Shown: in pieces, positions 1 to 8,117 of the stretch
Layout of the letters: each line of letters begins with the position of its first letter
Numbering within the stretch: position 1 is the first letter of the stretch
Assembly (NCBI GenBank): GCA_964561475.1
Contig: CAZLPU010000015.1
Coordinates: 8,899-72,898, forward strand
Reading direction: 5' to 3'
DNA length: 64,000 nucleotides
Origin: CAYUYV01 sp964561475
GTDB taxonomy: Bacteria > Pseudomonadota > Alphaproteobacteria > JAJFIK01
Position numbers and translations under genes: made by a program
The notes under the pieces: generated by a model
Seen by the model: the letters and a program-made list of their open reading frames with translations, nothing else
Told to the model about the DNA's origin: nothing
The model's database searches: none

Positions 1-850
1 AGACGCTCACCGCCAGGGGGCGGTCCGCGCTCTGGAACTTGACCGCGTTCTCGAACAGGGCCTTGAAGACGATCCGCAGGATTGAGCCGTCGCATTTCAG
101 AACCGGCAAGGCTTCCACGGCCAGCCAGGGCGGTTTGCTTGGAGACGCACCAGCCAGCGCGGCCGCTTCAACGATGATTTTTTCCAGCCGTGTCGGCATC
201 TTTTCCACGGCAGACTGGGGCAGATTGGCAAAGTCGAGCAGGTCATCGACCATGGCCGACAAATGCCCTGCCGCCGTCTTGGCCAGCCCCTGCCACTTGC
301 GCTGCTGCCTCGGATCGTCCGGAAACCGGACGCCCCGGTCCAGGCACATTTCGATCTGGGCCAAGGGGGCCTTGAGTTCATGGGCGGCCTGATGGGCAAA
401 CAGTCTGAGCTTGCTGTTGGAGTCTTTCAGGGCCGTCTGGAGGCGGACTTCGTGGGCGATCCGCTCTTCCGAGCGCTGAACGCCTTGCCGGAGTTCCCGG
501 AAGATGGCGGATTCTCTTTTACCGGCGGTCAGGTCGATTGCGAACTGAGGTGAATCTGTCTGGGCCCGAAGAAGCTTCGCCCACGCCTTGAACGGTGTGA
601 CGGCTGAAGGGTCTGATGATCGGCCAGGAGGGGCGAGGCGAAACGGCACCCATCCGGACGTGGCTGTTGCCTCCTCCAGTGCGTTGAGCAGATCGGTGCG
701 GCCTTCCTCCGGAACAAGGCACTGACCCGTCAGAGTGTCAGCGCCGGTCCGGAGTTCCCGGCAACCGGCCGGGTTTATCCGCAGAACGAGGCCGTTGCGG
801 TCGATGATCGCCACGCCGTTCTTGGAAGTATCGAAAAGCTCTTCAAACAT
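1..850 (-). CDS. PAS-like sensor histidine kinase, 3' end cut by window edge
   Basis: The minus-strand frame starting at ATG 850-848 stays open to base 1, giving about 283 residues with the C-terminal ATPase region missing. The N-terminus reads as a small PAS-like sensor (GVAIIDRNGLVLRINPAG). It is followed by a helical linker and a HisKA dimerisation segment with H-box AAHELKAPLAQIE, in which His157 is the expected phosphoacceptor. No membrane segment is visible, so it is probably a cytoplasmic kinase. Its start codon overlaps the stop of the upstream gene by 8 bases (ATGTTTGA), which suggests translational coupling. A receiver-only response regulator is divergent at 1542 and is the natural partner by inference. 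Signal unknown. Confidence 0.85.
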   Translation of the reverse strand, partial: MFEELFDTSKNGVAIIDRNGLVLRINPAGCRELRTGADTLTGQCLVPEEGRTDLLNALEEATATSGWVPFRLAPPGRSSDPSAVTPFKAWAKLLRAQTDSPQFAIDLTAGKRESAIFRELRQGVQRSEERIAHEVRLQTALKDSNSKLRLFAHQAAHELKAPLAQIEMCLDRGVRFPDDPRQQRKWQGLAKTAAGHLSAMVDDLLDFANLPQSAVEKMPTRLEKIIVEAAALAGASPSKPPWLAVEALPVLKCDGSILRIVFKALFENAVKFQSADRPLAVSV

Positions 851-1436
851 CAGTCATCGGAACACGCTGGAAATATTCCCGTTCGGATGATGATTTTTTC
901 TCTGCATCCGGGCGCAGTGAGATTACGATCCGGCACTGGTGGTGCCCACGGGCAATGGCCTCGTCGATCTGAACTTTCGCATACCCGTTGTTTTCCGCAG
1001 CGATGCGGCCAAAGACATTCGACGTCATCATGCAGAGGGAAGGCCTGTCCTTCACATACTCCCCAAACGGACATTTCGAATTCACCAGAACAATGGCGTC
1101 ATCCGTCAGGGAGTCCACGGTGAAATTCCCTCCGATCCGCCGCTTCAGATCAACAAGGGCCGCTGCAACCTGTATCAAGGTCAGCCGTTCGCCGCCCATG
1201 TGAGTGGTATATTCCGCATTCATCATGTCGCCCATGCGGCTGCCGACGATGCTGATAAACCCTTCGGCCTCATCCAGACCGATGACGTTCTCTAGCGTCC
1301 CCGATAACTCACGCAGCAATTCGCGCAAAAACTGATCCCGGTCTCGCCCGATTGGCAGATCCTGAAATTCCGTGCCAGTCTCGATCATCGGAACACCTGC
1401 GCTCCTTGGTTGTTGCATGGATACCATATCGCGCAA
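843..1436 (-). CDS. Methanogen output domain 1 (MetOD1)-type protein
   Basis: This protein of up to 197 aa contains LRELSGTLENVIGLDEAEGF, typical of the MetOD1 family that accompanies two-component systems. Three cysteines (SKCPFG, SLCMM, HQCRI) could form a metal or redox site; that is inference. The longest frame begins at a TTG (1436). In-frame ATGs at 1427, 1418 and 1388 are all possible and no strong ribosome-binding site decides between them; the start at 1388 (MIETGTEFQ) gives the most family-like N-terminus. The stop overlaps the histidine-kinase start, so the two are co-translated and this protein is likely a sensor or modulator for that kinase. Confidence 0.7.
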   Translation of the reverse strand: MRDMVSMQQPRSAGVPMIETGTEFQDLPIGRDRDQFLRELLRELSGTLENVIGLDEAEGFISIVGSRMGDMMNAEYTTHMGGERLTLIQVAAALVDLKRRIGGNFTVDSLTDDAIVLVNSKCPFGEYVKDRPSLCMMTSNVFGRIAAENNGYAKVQIDEAIARGHHQCRIVISLRPDAEKKSSSEREYFQRVPMTDV

Positions 1437-1541
1437 ACTTTAGCGCGCATTTCTGCCTGTGTCTCCCTCCCAGCGGCAAGAAGTGTGTTGCGTGCGCTCA
1501 ACTTGTAAGTTACCGCTAGCGCTGAACAAATCCAGAAATGA

Positions 1542-1988
1542 GTGGACATGGCCTCTACGAATATTTTGGTCTTTGAAGACAATCCCATCGACCAGGAACT
1601 TGTGAAAGCCCTGCTTGACGAGCGTGGTCTGCCCCACACAATGACCAATACCGGGACGAAAGCCTGGGATTTACTGCTTTCTCAACCCTTCGATCTTCTC
1701 ATTACCGATATTTTCTTGCGCGATGAATCCCCGAAACGGGAGTTTGTCGCGGATGGCGGCATTGCTCTGATCGCCCGCGCCAGAAATCTCGCCAACTTCA
1801 AGCACGCGAATTGGCTGCAATCCTTGTCAATTCTCGCTGTGACGGCGTCCGCGCCGACCATGTTTTTTGATGCCCTGGAGCAGGCGCGCTCACTGGGCGC
1901 CGATCAGTGTCTGCGCAAACCCTTCAGCGAAGCCGATTTCCACAAAACCCTAGACAGTCTGCTTGGGCCCAAGGGCGAGGCCGTCTAA
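1542..1988 (+). CDS. Single-domain response regulator (CheY-like receiver)
   Basis: A receiver domain with no output domain. Acidic residues follow beta-1 (LVFEDNPID), the phosphorylatable Asp is in LLITDIF, a Thr is in LAVTASA, and the Lys is in LRKPFSE. There is a longer than usual segment after the Asp (RDESPKREFVADGG), as in some receivers that handle several inputs. The frame opens with GTG at 1542; ATG at 1548 (MASTN) is an equally good start. It lies divergent from the kinase/MetOD1 pair across about 105 bases, so it probably takes phosphate from that kinase. The target is not evident from the sequence. Confidence 0.85.
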   Translation: MDMASTNILVFEDNPIDQELVKALLDERGLPHTMTNTGTKAWDLLLSQPFDLLITDIFLRDESPKREFVADGGIALIARARNLANFKHANWLQSLSILAVTASAPTMFFDALEQARSLGADQCLRKPFSEADFHKTLDSLLGPKGEAV

Positions 1989-2014
1989 CACCAATCTAAG
2001 GCAAAGTCCCCGCT

Positions 2015-2386
2015 CTACGTCTTTGTCCCAGTCCAGGTCCCAGTCCGGGTCTCAGTCCGGGTCTCAGTCCGGATCCAGTCCAGAAAGTCCGGATTGCCCT
2101 CCCGGTCGCTCATGGGCAGGGCGACGATGCAGGGCACATCATAGCTGTGCACCTCCCGCACGGTTCTTGTCACCGCATCCATCTGCTCAGCCCGGGTTTT
2201 CGCGATCAGAACCGTTTCGGTTTCTTCCTGGGCCTTGCCCTCCCAGTGAAAGACCGCGGTCATCCCCTCCAGAATGTTCACGCAGGCCACAAGCCGGTCT
2301 TCCACCAGCCTGCGGGCAATGGCGAGGGCTTCCGCCTTGGAACCGGCGGTCATGTAGACAAGACGCAAACCGCTTTCCGCGCTCAT
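2015..2386 (-). CDS. cutA: Divalent-cation tolerance protein CutA
   Basis: A 123-aa CutA1-family protein, a small trimeric PII-like fold linked to metal tolerance. The core motifs are LVYMTAGSKAEALAIARRLV, ACVNILEGM, a VFHWEGK strand and HSYDVPCIVALP near the end. The start ATG overlaps the stop of the upstream hydrolase (ATGA), so the pair is co-transcribed. The C-terminal tail consists of short RTET/RTGT repeats encoded by a 12-bp tandem array (2025-2072). The tail extends past the normal family end (PDFLDWI) and is probably unselected extension rather than function. Confidence 0.93.
   Translation of the reverse strand: MSAESGLRLVYMTAGSKAEALAIARRLVEDRLVACVNILEGMTAVFHWEGKAQEETETVLIAKTRAEQMDAVTRTVREVHSYDVPCIVALPMSDREGNPDFLDWIRTETRTETRTGTWTGTKT
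2025..2072. repeat. 12-bp tandem array, four units
   Basis: Four consecutive copies of a GTCYCAGTCCRG-type unit, differing by one or two bases and lying inside the last codons of cutA in frame. One of a set of similar short arrays in the window. Confidence 0.9.
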
Positions 2387-4260
2387 GGCGTGTCTCCTGC
2401 ACCCCGGCCCTCAAGGGCGGCCAGGACTTCCGGTTCCTGCCAATAGTCCATGTGATGACGGTTCCGGTTGCCCAGCACCCGGATGTCCTCGTCGGCCGGG
2501 CCAACGCCGATCGCCGGGTCGGCGGGACTGGTGGGTCCTGCCACGAAGTCCGTCGGACGGTAGAGATTGGTCCACCGGGACGGGCTCGAGGCCTCATCGG
2601 AAAAGCCGACGGGCAGTCTCAGAAATCGCCGGTACAGGCTCCTGACCGGAGAACCGACGGTCACCAGCCGCCCGCCGAACCGGCCCCGGTCCCGCAATCC
2701 GTCCACCGCCACGACACTGCCCTGGCTGTAGCCCATGACCACAAGGCGGGATTCATCGCCCCCGTTCTCGTCCGACAACTGGTCCACAAGGGCGTGCAGG
2801 CGCCCGCGCACAATGTTTCCCGTGGCGCTGCTGAACGGTTCCGAGGCGACATAAAAGGCGATATCGCCGGTCACATCCAGAACCGTGCGCCCGGGACCGA
2901 TCAGCAGGGGGATGAACACCAGAATGAGCAGGGCGCTCAAGGTGAATACGCTGAACACCTGATTGCCCATGTCCAGGGGCAGACCGCTGCGATCCATCAT
3001 CGCCAGCGGGTCCATGAACCAGCTTTCCGGCGCCATCTGGGCCAGATCGAACAGGCTCATGATCCCCAACGGCAGCATCACGGCAGGAATGATCACCAGG
3101 CTGAAGACAAAGGTGTTCTGGAACGCCTGACCCGCATTGGGCGGCTCCGGGCTCTTGGAATTGAGCGCCCAGATGAAGGGCAAAAGCCCCCACACCACCA
3201 TGAAGCCCGTCAGAAGACCGCCGGCGATCAGGGCAGACTGGCGAATGCCCGAGCCGTCGATCTGGTGGTCCGTGAACAGGCTGGCCCAGGTCTCGAACCC
3301 GATCGTTGCCGCCGGATTGAGCGCATAGGGGGCCAAATGGACACTGAAGATCAGGCCTCCCAGGCCTGTCAGCACGATCAACGGCAGGAACAGGGCGGCG
3401 ATCCGCACCAGGAACGGCAGCAGATGGGGCGTGCCCCGCTGGCGCAGAATGAAGCTGCGCAGCAGCAATTCAATGAATGCCGCGATGATCAGTCCATAGC
3501 CGATCACCTGGGCCAGGCTGACAATGGGGGTAGTGATCCGGACGTAAAGATGCACAAGTCCGGGCTCCGGATTGAGCAGGAGCAGAGTACCGACACCGCC
3601 ATTGATCACGGTCCAAACATATCCGGCGGCAAAAATCCGGTCGATCCTGGTGGTGATGATGGCAGTCAGCAGGGTGGCAACCGTGATCCCCCCGATCCAG
3701 GCCATCCGCCACACCGGCGCCTGTTCCACGGTCATGTGCAGTCCGATCAGCGCAAGGCCGATAATCCACACCCCCGCCAGACCGAAGAAGTACCGGTAGG
3801 CCTGGGCAAAGAAGCTTGGGGTGGCCAGGGCGGCAGAGCCCCGTTTCCAGCCCAAGGCGCCGATATCGATCAGGGCCACCACAAGCTGGAACAGAAACAC
3901 GATCAACCGCACCGGACCCGACGGGGCCGCCTGAATGTCCGACCAGTTCATCTCCACCACGCGTCCGATGGTCGGATGACCGGTCAGATGGGCCTGTTCA
4001 AAGCGCTGACCGTCCCCTTCAAGGGTGGACCGATTGAGGGTCACATCCCGGTCACCGGCGGTGAGGCCTTCGGCGACCTGGCCCAGAAAGGAACCCGGCC
4101 GAGTCGCGCCCACCCCGTGGACAAGAACCAGTGTTTGTAGTCCCTGTTGTTCGTCTTTGCGCCCGGCTTGTTCCCCGTCTTGTACGTTGGGCCTGACTTG
4201 TCCATTGGGCCTGTCTTGTCCATTGGGCCTGTCTTGTCCGGTGCCTGCCTGTTCTGTCAT
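2383..4260 (-). CDS. Polytopic membrane protein with split alpha/beta-hydrolase domain
   Basis: A 625-aa protein. A repeat-rich N-terminus (NGQDRP repeats, residues ~9-27) leads to the first hydrolase strand and oxyanion region LVLVHGVGA (~44-52). About nine hydrophobic membrane segments follow (~116-138, 155-175, 184-204, 210-230, 243-272, 280-308, 342-366, 380-405, 432-456). The hydrolase fold then resumes with the nucleophile elbow G510-Y-S512-Q-G514, a candidate Asp571 (YRPTDF) and His602/603 (RHHMDYW). The catalytic triad looks complete, so it may be a membrane lipase or esterase; the substrate is unknown. It is transcribed with cutA (4-base overlap). Confidence 0.8.
   Translation of the reverse strand: MTEQAGTGQDRPNGQDRPNGQVRPNVQDGEQAGRKDEQQGLQTLVLVHGVGATRPGSFLGQVAEGLTAGDRDVTLNRSTLEGDGQRFEQAHLTGHPTIGRVVEMNWSDIQAAPSGPVRLIVFLFQLVVALIDIGALGWKRGSAALATPSFFAQAYRYFFGLAGVWIIGLALIGLHMTVEQAPVWRMAWIGGITVATLLTAIITTRIDRIFAAGYVWTVINGGVGTLLLLNPEPGLVHLYVRITTPIVSLAQVIGYGLIIAAFIELLLRSFILRQRGTPHLLPFLVRIAALFLPLIVLTGLGGLIFSVHLAPYALNPAATIGFETWASLFTDHQIDGSGIRQSALIAGGLLTGFMVVWGLLPFIWALNSKSPEPPNAGQAFQNTFVFSLVIIPAVMLPLGIMSLFDLAQMAPESWFMDPLAMMDRSGLPLDMGNQVFSVFTLSALLILVFIPLLIGPGRTVLDVTGDIAFYVASEPFSSATGNIVRGRLHALVDQLSDENGGDESRLVVMGYSQGSVVAVDGLRDRGRFGGRLVTVGSPVRSLYRRFLRLPVGFSDEASSPSRWTNLYRPTDFVAGPTSPADPAIGVGPADEDIRVLGNRNRHHMDYWQEPEVLAALEGRGAGDTP
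4189..4242. repeat. 18-bp tandem array, three units
   Basis: Three copies of an 18-bp unit (consensus GGGCCTGTCTTGTCCATT on the plus strand) encode the NGQDRP-type repeat at the N-terminus of the membrane hydrolase. The unit length keeps the reading frame. Confidence 0.9.
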
Positions 4261-4369
4261 GGTCCGCCCTCACACCAGACCGGGCCGGTATGGGATCATG
4301 ACCCGGCCTTCGGTCAGAACTCTCCAGATCTGTCATCGACAGCCCCGCAACACTACCCATATCGAGCCT

Positions 4370-5161
4370 ATGACACAGCCCCCGTCCGAAATCTCGTCCG
4401 TAATCTCGCCCGAAATCCCGTCTTCCGACGCCTCATCGCCCGACGCGGATGGCGGCGCGCCCCCCCGGCCAACGGCGCTGGTCCTGTTTTCCGGCGGTCA
4501 GGACTCGGCCACCTGCCTCGCCTGGGCCCTTGAGCGGTTCGAACGGGTTGAGACCCTGGGCTTCGATTACGGGCAACGGCACAAGGTGGAACTGGAGGCC
4601 CGGCTTCGGGTGCGTGAGGGGATCCAGAAAGCATTTCCCGGCTGGGCTCCCCGTCTGGGAGAGGATCATCTCCTGGACCTGACCGTTCTCAATGCGGTAA
4701 GCGACACCGCCCTCACCCGGGATATAGCCATCGGCATGGAGGCAAGCGGTCTGCCCAACACCTTCGTCCCCGGGCGCAATCTCCTGTTTCTGACCCTCGG
4801 CGGCGCCCTGGCCTACCGGCGTGGGCTCAAGCATCTGGTCGGGGGCATGTGCGAGACCGACTTCTCCGGCTATCCCGATTGCCGGGACGACACAATCAAG
4901 GCCATGCAGCTCGCCCTCAATCTGGGCATGGATGCCCGGTTCGTCCTGGACACGCCCCTCATGTGGCTGGACAAGGCCGAAACCTGGCGGCTGGCCCAGA
5001 CCCTGGGCGGCAAGGCCCTGGTCGACCTGATCGTTGAGGAAAGCCACACCTGCTACCAGGGCGACCGGAGCAAGCGCCATGACTGGGGCTATGGCTGCGG
5101 CATCTGTCCCGCCTGCGATCTGCGGGCCCGGGGCTGGCGGGCCTTCCGAAAGGGGACGTGA
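4370..5161 (+). CDS. queC: 7-cyano-7-deazaguanine synthase QueC
   Basis: A 263-aa ATP-dependent enzyme converting 7-carboxy-7-deazaguanine to preQ0 in the queuosine pathway. The PP-loop ATP motif is LFSGGQDSAT. The zinc-binding cysteines are near the C-terminus (SHTCYQG, then CGICPACDLR). A Ser/Pro/Asp-rich extension of about 30 residues precedes the domain. ATG 4370 is chosen as the first in-frame Met after the divergent hydrolase; a later start is possible. queE follows after three bases, so the two form an operon. Confidence 0.95.
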   Translation: MTQPPSEISSVISPEIPSSDASSPDADGGAPPRPTALVLFSGGQDSATCLAWALERFERVETLGFDYGQRHKVELEARLRVREGIQKAFPGWAPRLGEDHLLDLTVLNAVSDTALTRDIAIGMEASGLPNTFVPGRNLLFLTLGGALAYRRGLKHLVGGMCETDFSGYPDCRDDTIKAMQLALNLGMDARFVLDTPLMWLDKAETWRLAQTLGGKALVDLIVEESHTCYQGDRSKRHDWGYGCGICPACDLRARGWRAFRKGT

Positions 5162-5164
5162 GCG

Positions 5165-5800
5165 ATGGTCTATCAGGTCAAGGAACTCTTCTACACCTTG
5201 CAGGGGGAGGGGCGGCAGGCCGGGCGCCCGGCGGTCTTTCTGCGCTTTGCCGGCTGCAATCTCTGGACGGGCCGGGAAGCTGAGCGGGCATCCGCCATCT
5301 GTCAGTTCTGCGATACGGATTTTGTCGGCACCGATGGGCCGGGGGGCGGACGCTTTCAGGGGCCGGATGATCTGGCCGCCGCCGCACGGGCGCAGTGGCC
5401 CGGTATGACCAGTCAGCGGGCGTACATTGTGTGTACCGGCGGCGAGCCCCTGCTCCAGTTGGACGCTCCGCTGATCGATGCCCTGCACCGGACCGGCTTT
5501 GAAGTGGCGGTTGAAACCAACGGGACCCTTGAGGCCCCGGCGGGGATCGACTGGATTTGCGTCAGTCCCAAACAGGGCGCGCCTTTGGTGCAGACCCGGG
5601 GCCAGGAACTCAAGCTGGTCTATCCCCAGACCGGGTTCGACCCAGCCCGGTTCGAGGCCCTGGATTTCAACCATTTCCTCCTTCAGCCCATGGACGGGCC
5701 GGATCTGACCCGGAACACCCAGGCCGCCATCCGCTACTGCATGGACCATCCCAAATGGTCCCTGAGCCTCCAGACCCACAAGATCATGGGGATTCCCTGA
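5165..5800 (+). CDS. queE: 7-carboxy-7-deazaguanine synthase QueE (radical SAM)
   Basis: A 211-aa radical-SAM enzyme forming 7-carboxy-7-deazaguanine from carboxytetrahydropterin. The N-terminal motif YTLQGEG is diagnostic. The [4Fe-4S] cysteines have the wide first spacing of this subfamily: FAGCNLW, a long spacer, then CQFCDTDF. The SAM-contact GGE motif is in CTGGEPLLQ. It lies three bases after queC and ends before a strong hairpin at 5838. Confidence 0.95.
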   Translation: MVYQVKELFYTLQGEGRQAGRPAVFLRFAGCNLWTGREAERASAICQFCDTDFVGTDGPGGGRFQGPDDLAAAARAQWPGMTSQRAYIVCTGGEPLLQLDAPLIDALHRTGFEVAVETNGTLEAPAGIDWICVSPKQGAPLVQTRGQELKLVYPQTGFDPARFEALDFNHFLLQPMDGPDLTRNTQAAIRYCMDHPKWSLSLQTHKIMGIP

Positions 5801-5833
5801 GTACGGAAAATCCGTACCGTGATAACAAACTGG

Positions 5834-5861
5834 AAAAGGCCGCTTTCCGAAGAAAGCGGCC
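5834..5861 (-). terminator. Rho-independent terminator between convergent genes
   Basis: A perfect 10-bp stem (GGCCGCTTTC / GAAAGCGGCC) with a CGAA loop. Read on the minus strand it is followed by TTTT, so it best serves the DUF3313 gene. It also sits after queE on the plus strand. Confidence 0.85.
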
Positions 5862-5888
5862 CTCTGCCATTCCGGTGACTGAGCGACC

Positions 5889-6611
5889 TCAGTTGCCGCG
5901 CATTACATCCCGTAGGCGCCGGGCGTAGTAACGCATACCGTCCCGTGCATCGCCCCAGCGGGATACCAGATTGGTGTTGGTTCTGAGGTTCTGGCCCGTG
6001 AACCGGTCCTCGGCCACACCGATGACCATGCCGGTTCCACCGTCCGTGAACACGCCTTCAAGAGTGATGGAACCGATGCCTACGGAACGCTGGTTCGGGG
6101 TTCTGATGCCCCGCTCCGTGGGGAAGGTGCCGAGAATGTCACGGTTGGGCTCCACATCGGTGACGGCCAGGGCCACCACCAGAACACCCGGTCCGGTGCG
6201 CTCGACAATCTCAAAATCCGTGCGCTTGAAGGTGCGTTCGAACTCCACCAGCACTTTGCCCGCCAGGTAGGACTGGTCGCTGTTGGTCACGCCCCGTTGA
6301 GCCCGGCGTTCTGTCAGGGCAAAGACAAGCGGCTCCAGATAGATGCGCTCGTAATTGGTAAAGTCCGCATCCGGATTGACCAGGAGCGTATCGAAGCGGG
6401 ACTTGTCGGTCTCGACGAGCCCTTCCCGGGTCTCCTCGGGCACCCAGGTGAAATCATCACGGTCTGCTTCGGCCACCAGAGTGACTGGTGCCTCGGTGGA
6501 AGTGCTGGGATCCGGCTGGCCGGATGCGGGTTCCGCGGCGACCCCGCTCAGGCCCAGGGCCAGAAGGGCTGCACCGGTCAACGTCGCAAGGCAGGTCTTC
6601 TCAAGCATCAT
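5889..6611 (-). CDS. DUF3313-like exported protein
   Basis: A 240-aa protein with a signal peptide (hydrophobic ATLTGAALLALGLSGVAA, Ala-x-Ala type cleavage and no lipobox Cys at the site), hence periplasmic or envelope. The mature part contains SRFDTLLVNPDADF, YERIYLEPLVF and GVFTDGGTGMVIGVAEDR, the pattern of DUF3313 proteins. Biochemical role unknown. ATG 6611 is preferred because GGAGGAAA lies immediately upstream. It is a single gene with its own terminator at 5834-5861. Confidence 0.7.
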   Translation of the reverse strand: MMLEKTCLATLTGAALLALGLSGVAAEPASGQPDPSTSTEAPVTLVAEADRDDFTWVPEETREGLVETDKSRFDTLLVNPDADFTNYERIYLEPLVFALTERRAQRGVTNSDQSYLAGKVLVEFERTFKRTDFEIVERTGPGVLVVALAVTDVEPNRDILGTFPTERGIRTPNQRSVGIGSITLEGVFTDGGTGMVIGVAEDRFTGQNLRTNTNLVSRWGDARDGMRYYARRLRDVMRGN

Positions 6612-6783
6612 TTTCCTCCGTCCATGACGGCTTTCGGGGCCGCCCGGCCCCTTGGTGATGGTCCCCCCGCCGCGGGAGTGTAGCCGCCAAGGCCGCCTCC
6701 TGCACTGCGCGACTTCGTGAGGTTCCTCGCCGATACAGTGACGGTGCCGGGCCCATATCTGCGCCGGGTGCAACACACGCAAA

Positions 6784-6812
6784 AAAGGGCGAAGCCAGCA
6801 GCTTCGCCCTTT
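6784..6812 (-). terminator. Rho-independent terminator of phnF
   Basis: A 12-bp stem AAAGGGCGAAGC / GCTTCGCCCTTT around a five-base loop. On the minus strand it runs into a T tract, 43 bases past the phnF stop. Confidence 0.88.
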
Positions 6813-6854
6813 CAAACCTGGTTCCGGGCCGGTGCCCGTTGATGATTGCAGGCC

Positions 6855-7601
6855 TTAGCCGCCCATTGTCGGGCGCCGGGGCGCGCCGGGCTCGAACACG
6901 AACTGCATGCGCTGTCCGGCGCAGCGAGCCACACCGAACTCAATCGGACGGCCGGAGGCATCCACGTTGATACTCTCGGCCACCACGATGGGGTGGGACC
7001 GGGGCATGTTCAGATGCCGGGCATCGCTCACCGACGGCAGGCAGGCGGTCACCCGGGTCTGCTTGCGGAAATAGTCCTCGACCCCGAACTGTTTCAGGGC
7101 CTGGGTGATGGATCCGGTCTGGCGGTAGGCCTCCACAAGCCCTTCGAACTGACGGGCGGGGAAATAGTGGGCCGTGATGCTCAGGGGCCGGCTGTCCACC
7201 GCGTGGACCAGATCGAGCAGCACCACCAGTTCACCGGGGCGCAGGTCGAGACCCCGGGCCACCCGGCCATCGGCGGGCATCTGTTCGCCGCGCACAAGGC
7301 GGGCACCGGGCACCCGGCCGAGCTTTTTCACGTTCTCGCTGAAACGGGTGCGCTGATCCACGAGGTAATCGATCACATCGTCCTGGACGAAGGTGCCCCG
7401 GCCCTGTTCGACCCGGATCAGGCCCCGGTCCTGGAGCGAAGACATGGCCCGGCGCAGGGTATGGCGGTTTACACCAAACCGCTGGGCAAGCTGCGCTTCC
7501 GTGGGCAGGCGCGACCCAGGCGCGAATTCACCGCTGGAGATTTCCGTCTCAATGGCCTGGGAAATCTGGCGCCACAAGGCAATCCCTGTATTCCGTTCCA
7601 T
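6855..7601 (-). CDS. phnF: GntR/HutC-family phosphonate regulator PhnF
   Basis: A 248-aa regulator. An N-terminal GntR winged helix (RLPTEAQLAQRFGVNRHTLR) is followed by a UTRA effector domain (residues ~85-240) with the usual Y-F-P-A-R and ITQALKQFGVEDY motifs. Both are as in PhnF regulators of phosphonate genes. It is divergent from phnM across about 516 bases, where its operator should lie. It probably represses phnM and the DUF1045 gene until phosphonate or phosphate starvation signals; that control is inferred. Confidence 0.88.
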   Translation of the reverse strand: MERNTGIALWRQISQAIETEISSGEFAPGSRLPTEAQLAQRFGVNRHTLRRAMSSLQDRGLIRVEQGRGTFVQDDVIDYLVDQRTRFSENVKKLGRVPGARLVRGEQMPADGRVARGLDLRPGELVVLLDLVHAVDSRPLSITAHYFPARQFEGLVEAYRQTGSITQALKQFGVEDYFRKQTRVTACLPSVSDARHLNMPRSHPIVVAESINVDASGRPIEFGVARCAGQRMQFVFEPGAPRRPTMGG

Positions 7602-8117
7602 GACCTGTCTTCCTTCTTCTACTTGCTTATCAAAGCGGCGATCCGGTTCGGCGCCCCCTCCCTGTGTACCGGCCTGCGTACCGGTGAAAGTGCACCGGCA
7701 AAGCCCTGTCAGGAGCGGGCGGTTCCCTTCGGATTCTTCCGTACTTGTGGGCTAGTCTACACCAGCGGACCTTTAGGTCAATGGTCGTAGATGTTTAAAG
7801 TTCCAGAAAAATCGAAGTTTTTGCCACGGTAAGGGTTTTCTCCACATTCGCAATGACGAACATAAACCGGCCATGGCGGTTTACGGGAGAACAATCATGC
7901 CCGGGGCCAATGGACCGCTTGCCCTGAGGCCGGATCCGGGCCACCAAGATCCGGTAATCAAAAACCAGTCTGGTCGAGGGATAGTGCCCACCCGGTCGTT
8001 GCCCATGTGCTCCCTGCGGCGGGGCATACCAAACTGCGCGAGCTACCCGCTCGGGCCACGAGCCGCGGGAGCCACAGGCGACTGCAGTATCAAGCCAATC
8101 CGATATCAGGAGGCACT
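7602..8117. promoter_or_regulatory. phnF-phnM divergent regulatory region
   Basis: This 516-base region has no convincing gene. It holds two inverted repeats. GACCT-TT-AGGTC (7768-7779) lies about 170 bases upstream of phnF. TAAACCG-7-CGGTTTA (7863-7883) has a palindromic CCATGG in its spacer. Either could be a PhnF operator, but neither matches a consensus I can state with certainty. A single CTGTCA Pho-box-like half-site near 7703 is not convincing alone. Confidence 0.4.

Noticed and set aside
1963..4140. A 725-codon open frame on the plus strand
   Set aside because: It is opposite the membrane hydrolase and has the Arg/Gln/His/Pro-rich composition of an antisense shadow in GC-rich DNA, with no domain motif.
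7602..8117. A Pho box upstream of phnM
   Set aside because: Only one CTGTCA half-site is visible, without the second repeat at 11-bp spacing.
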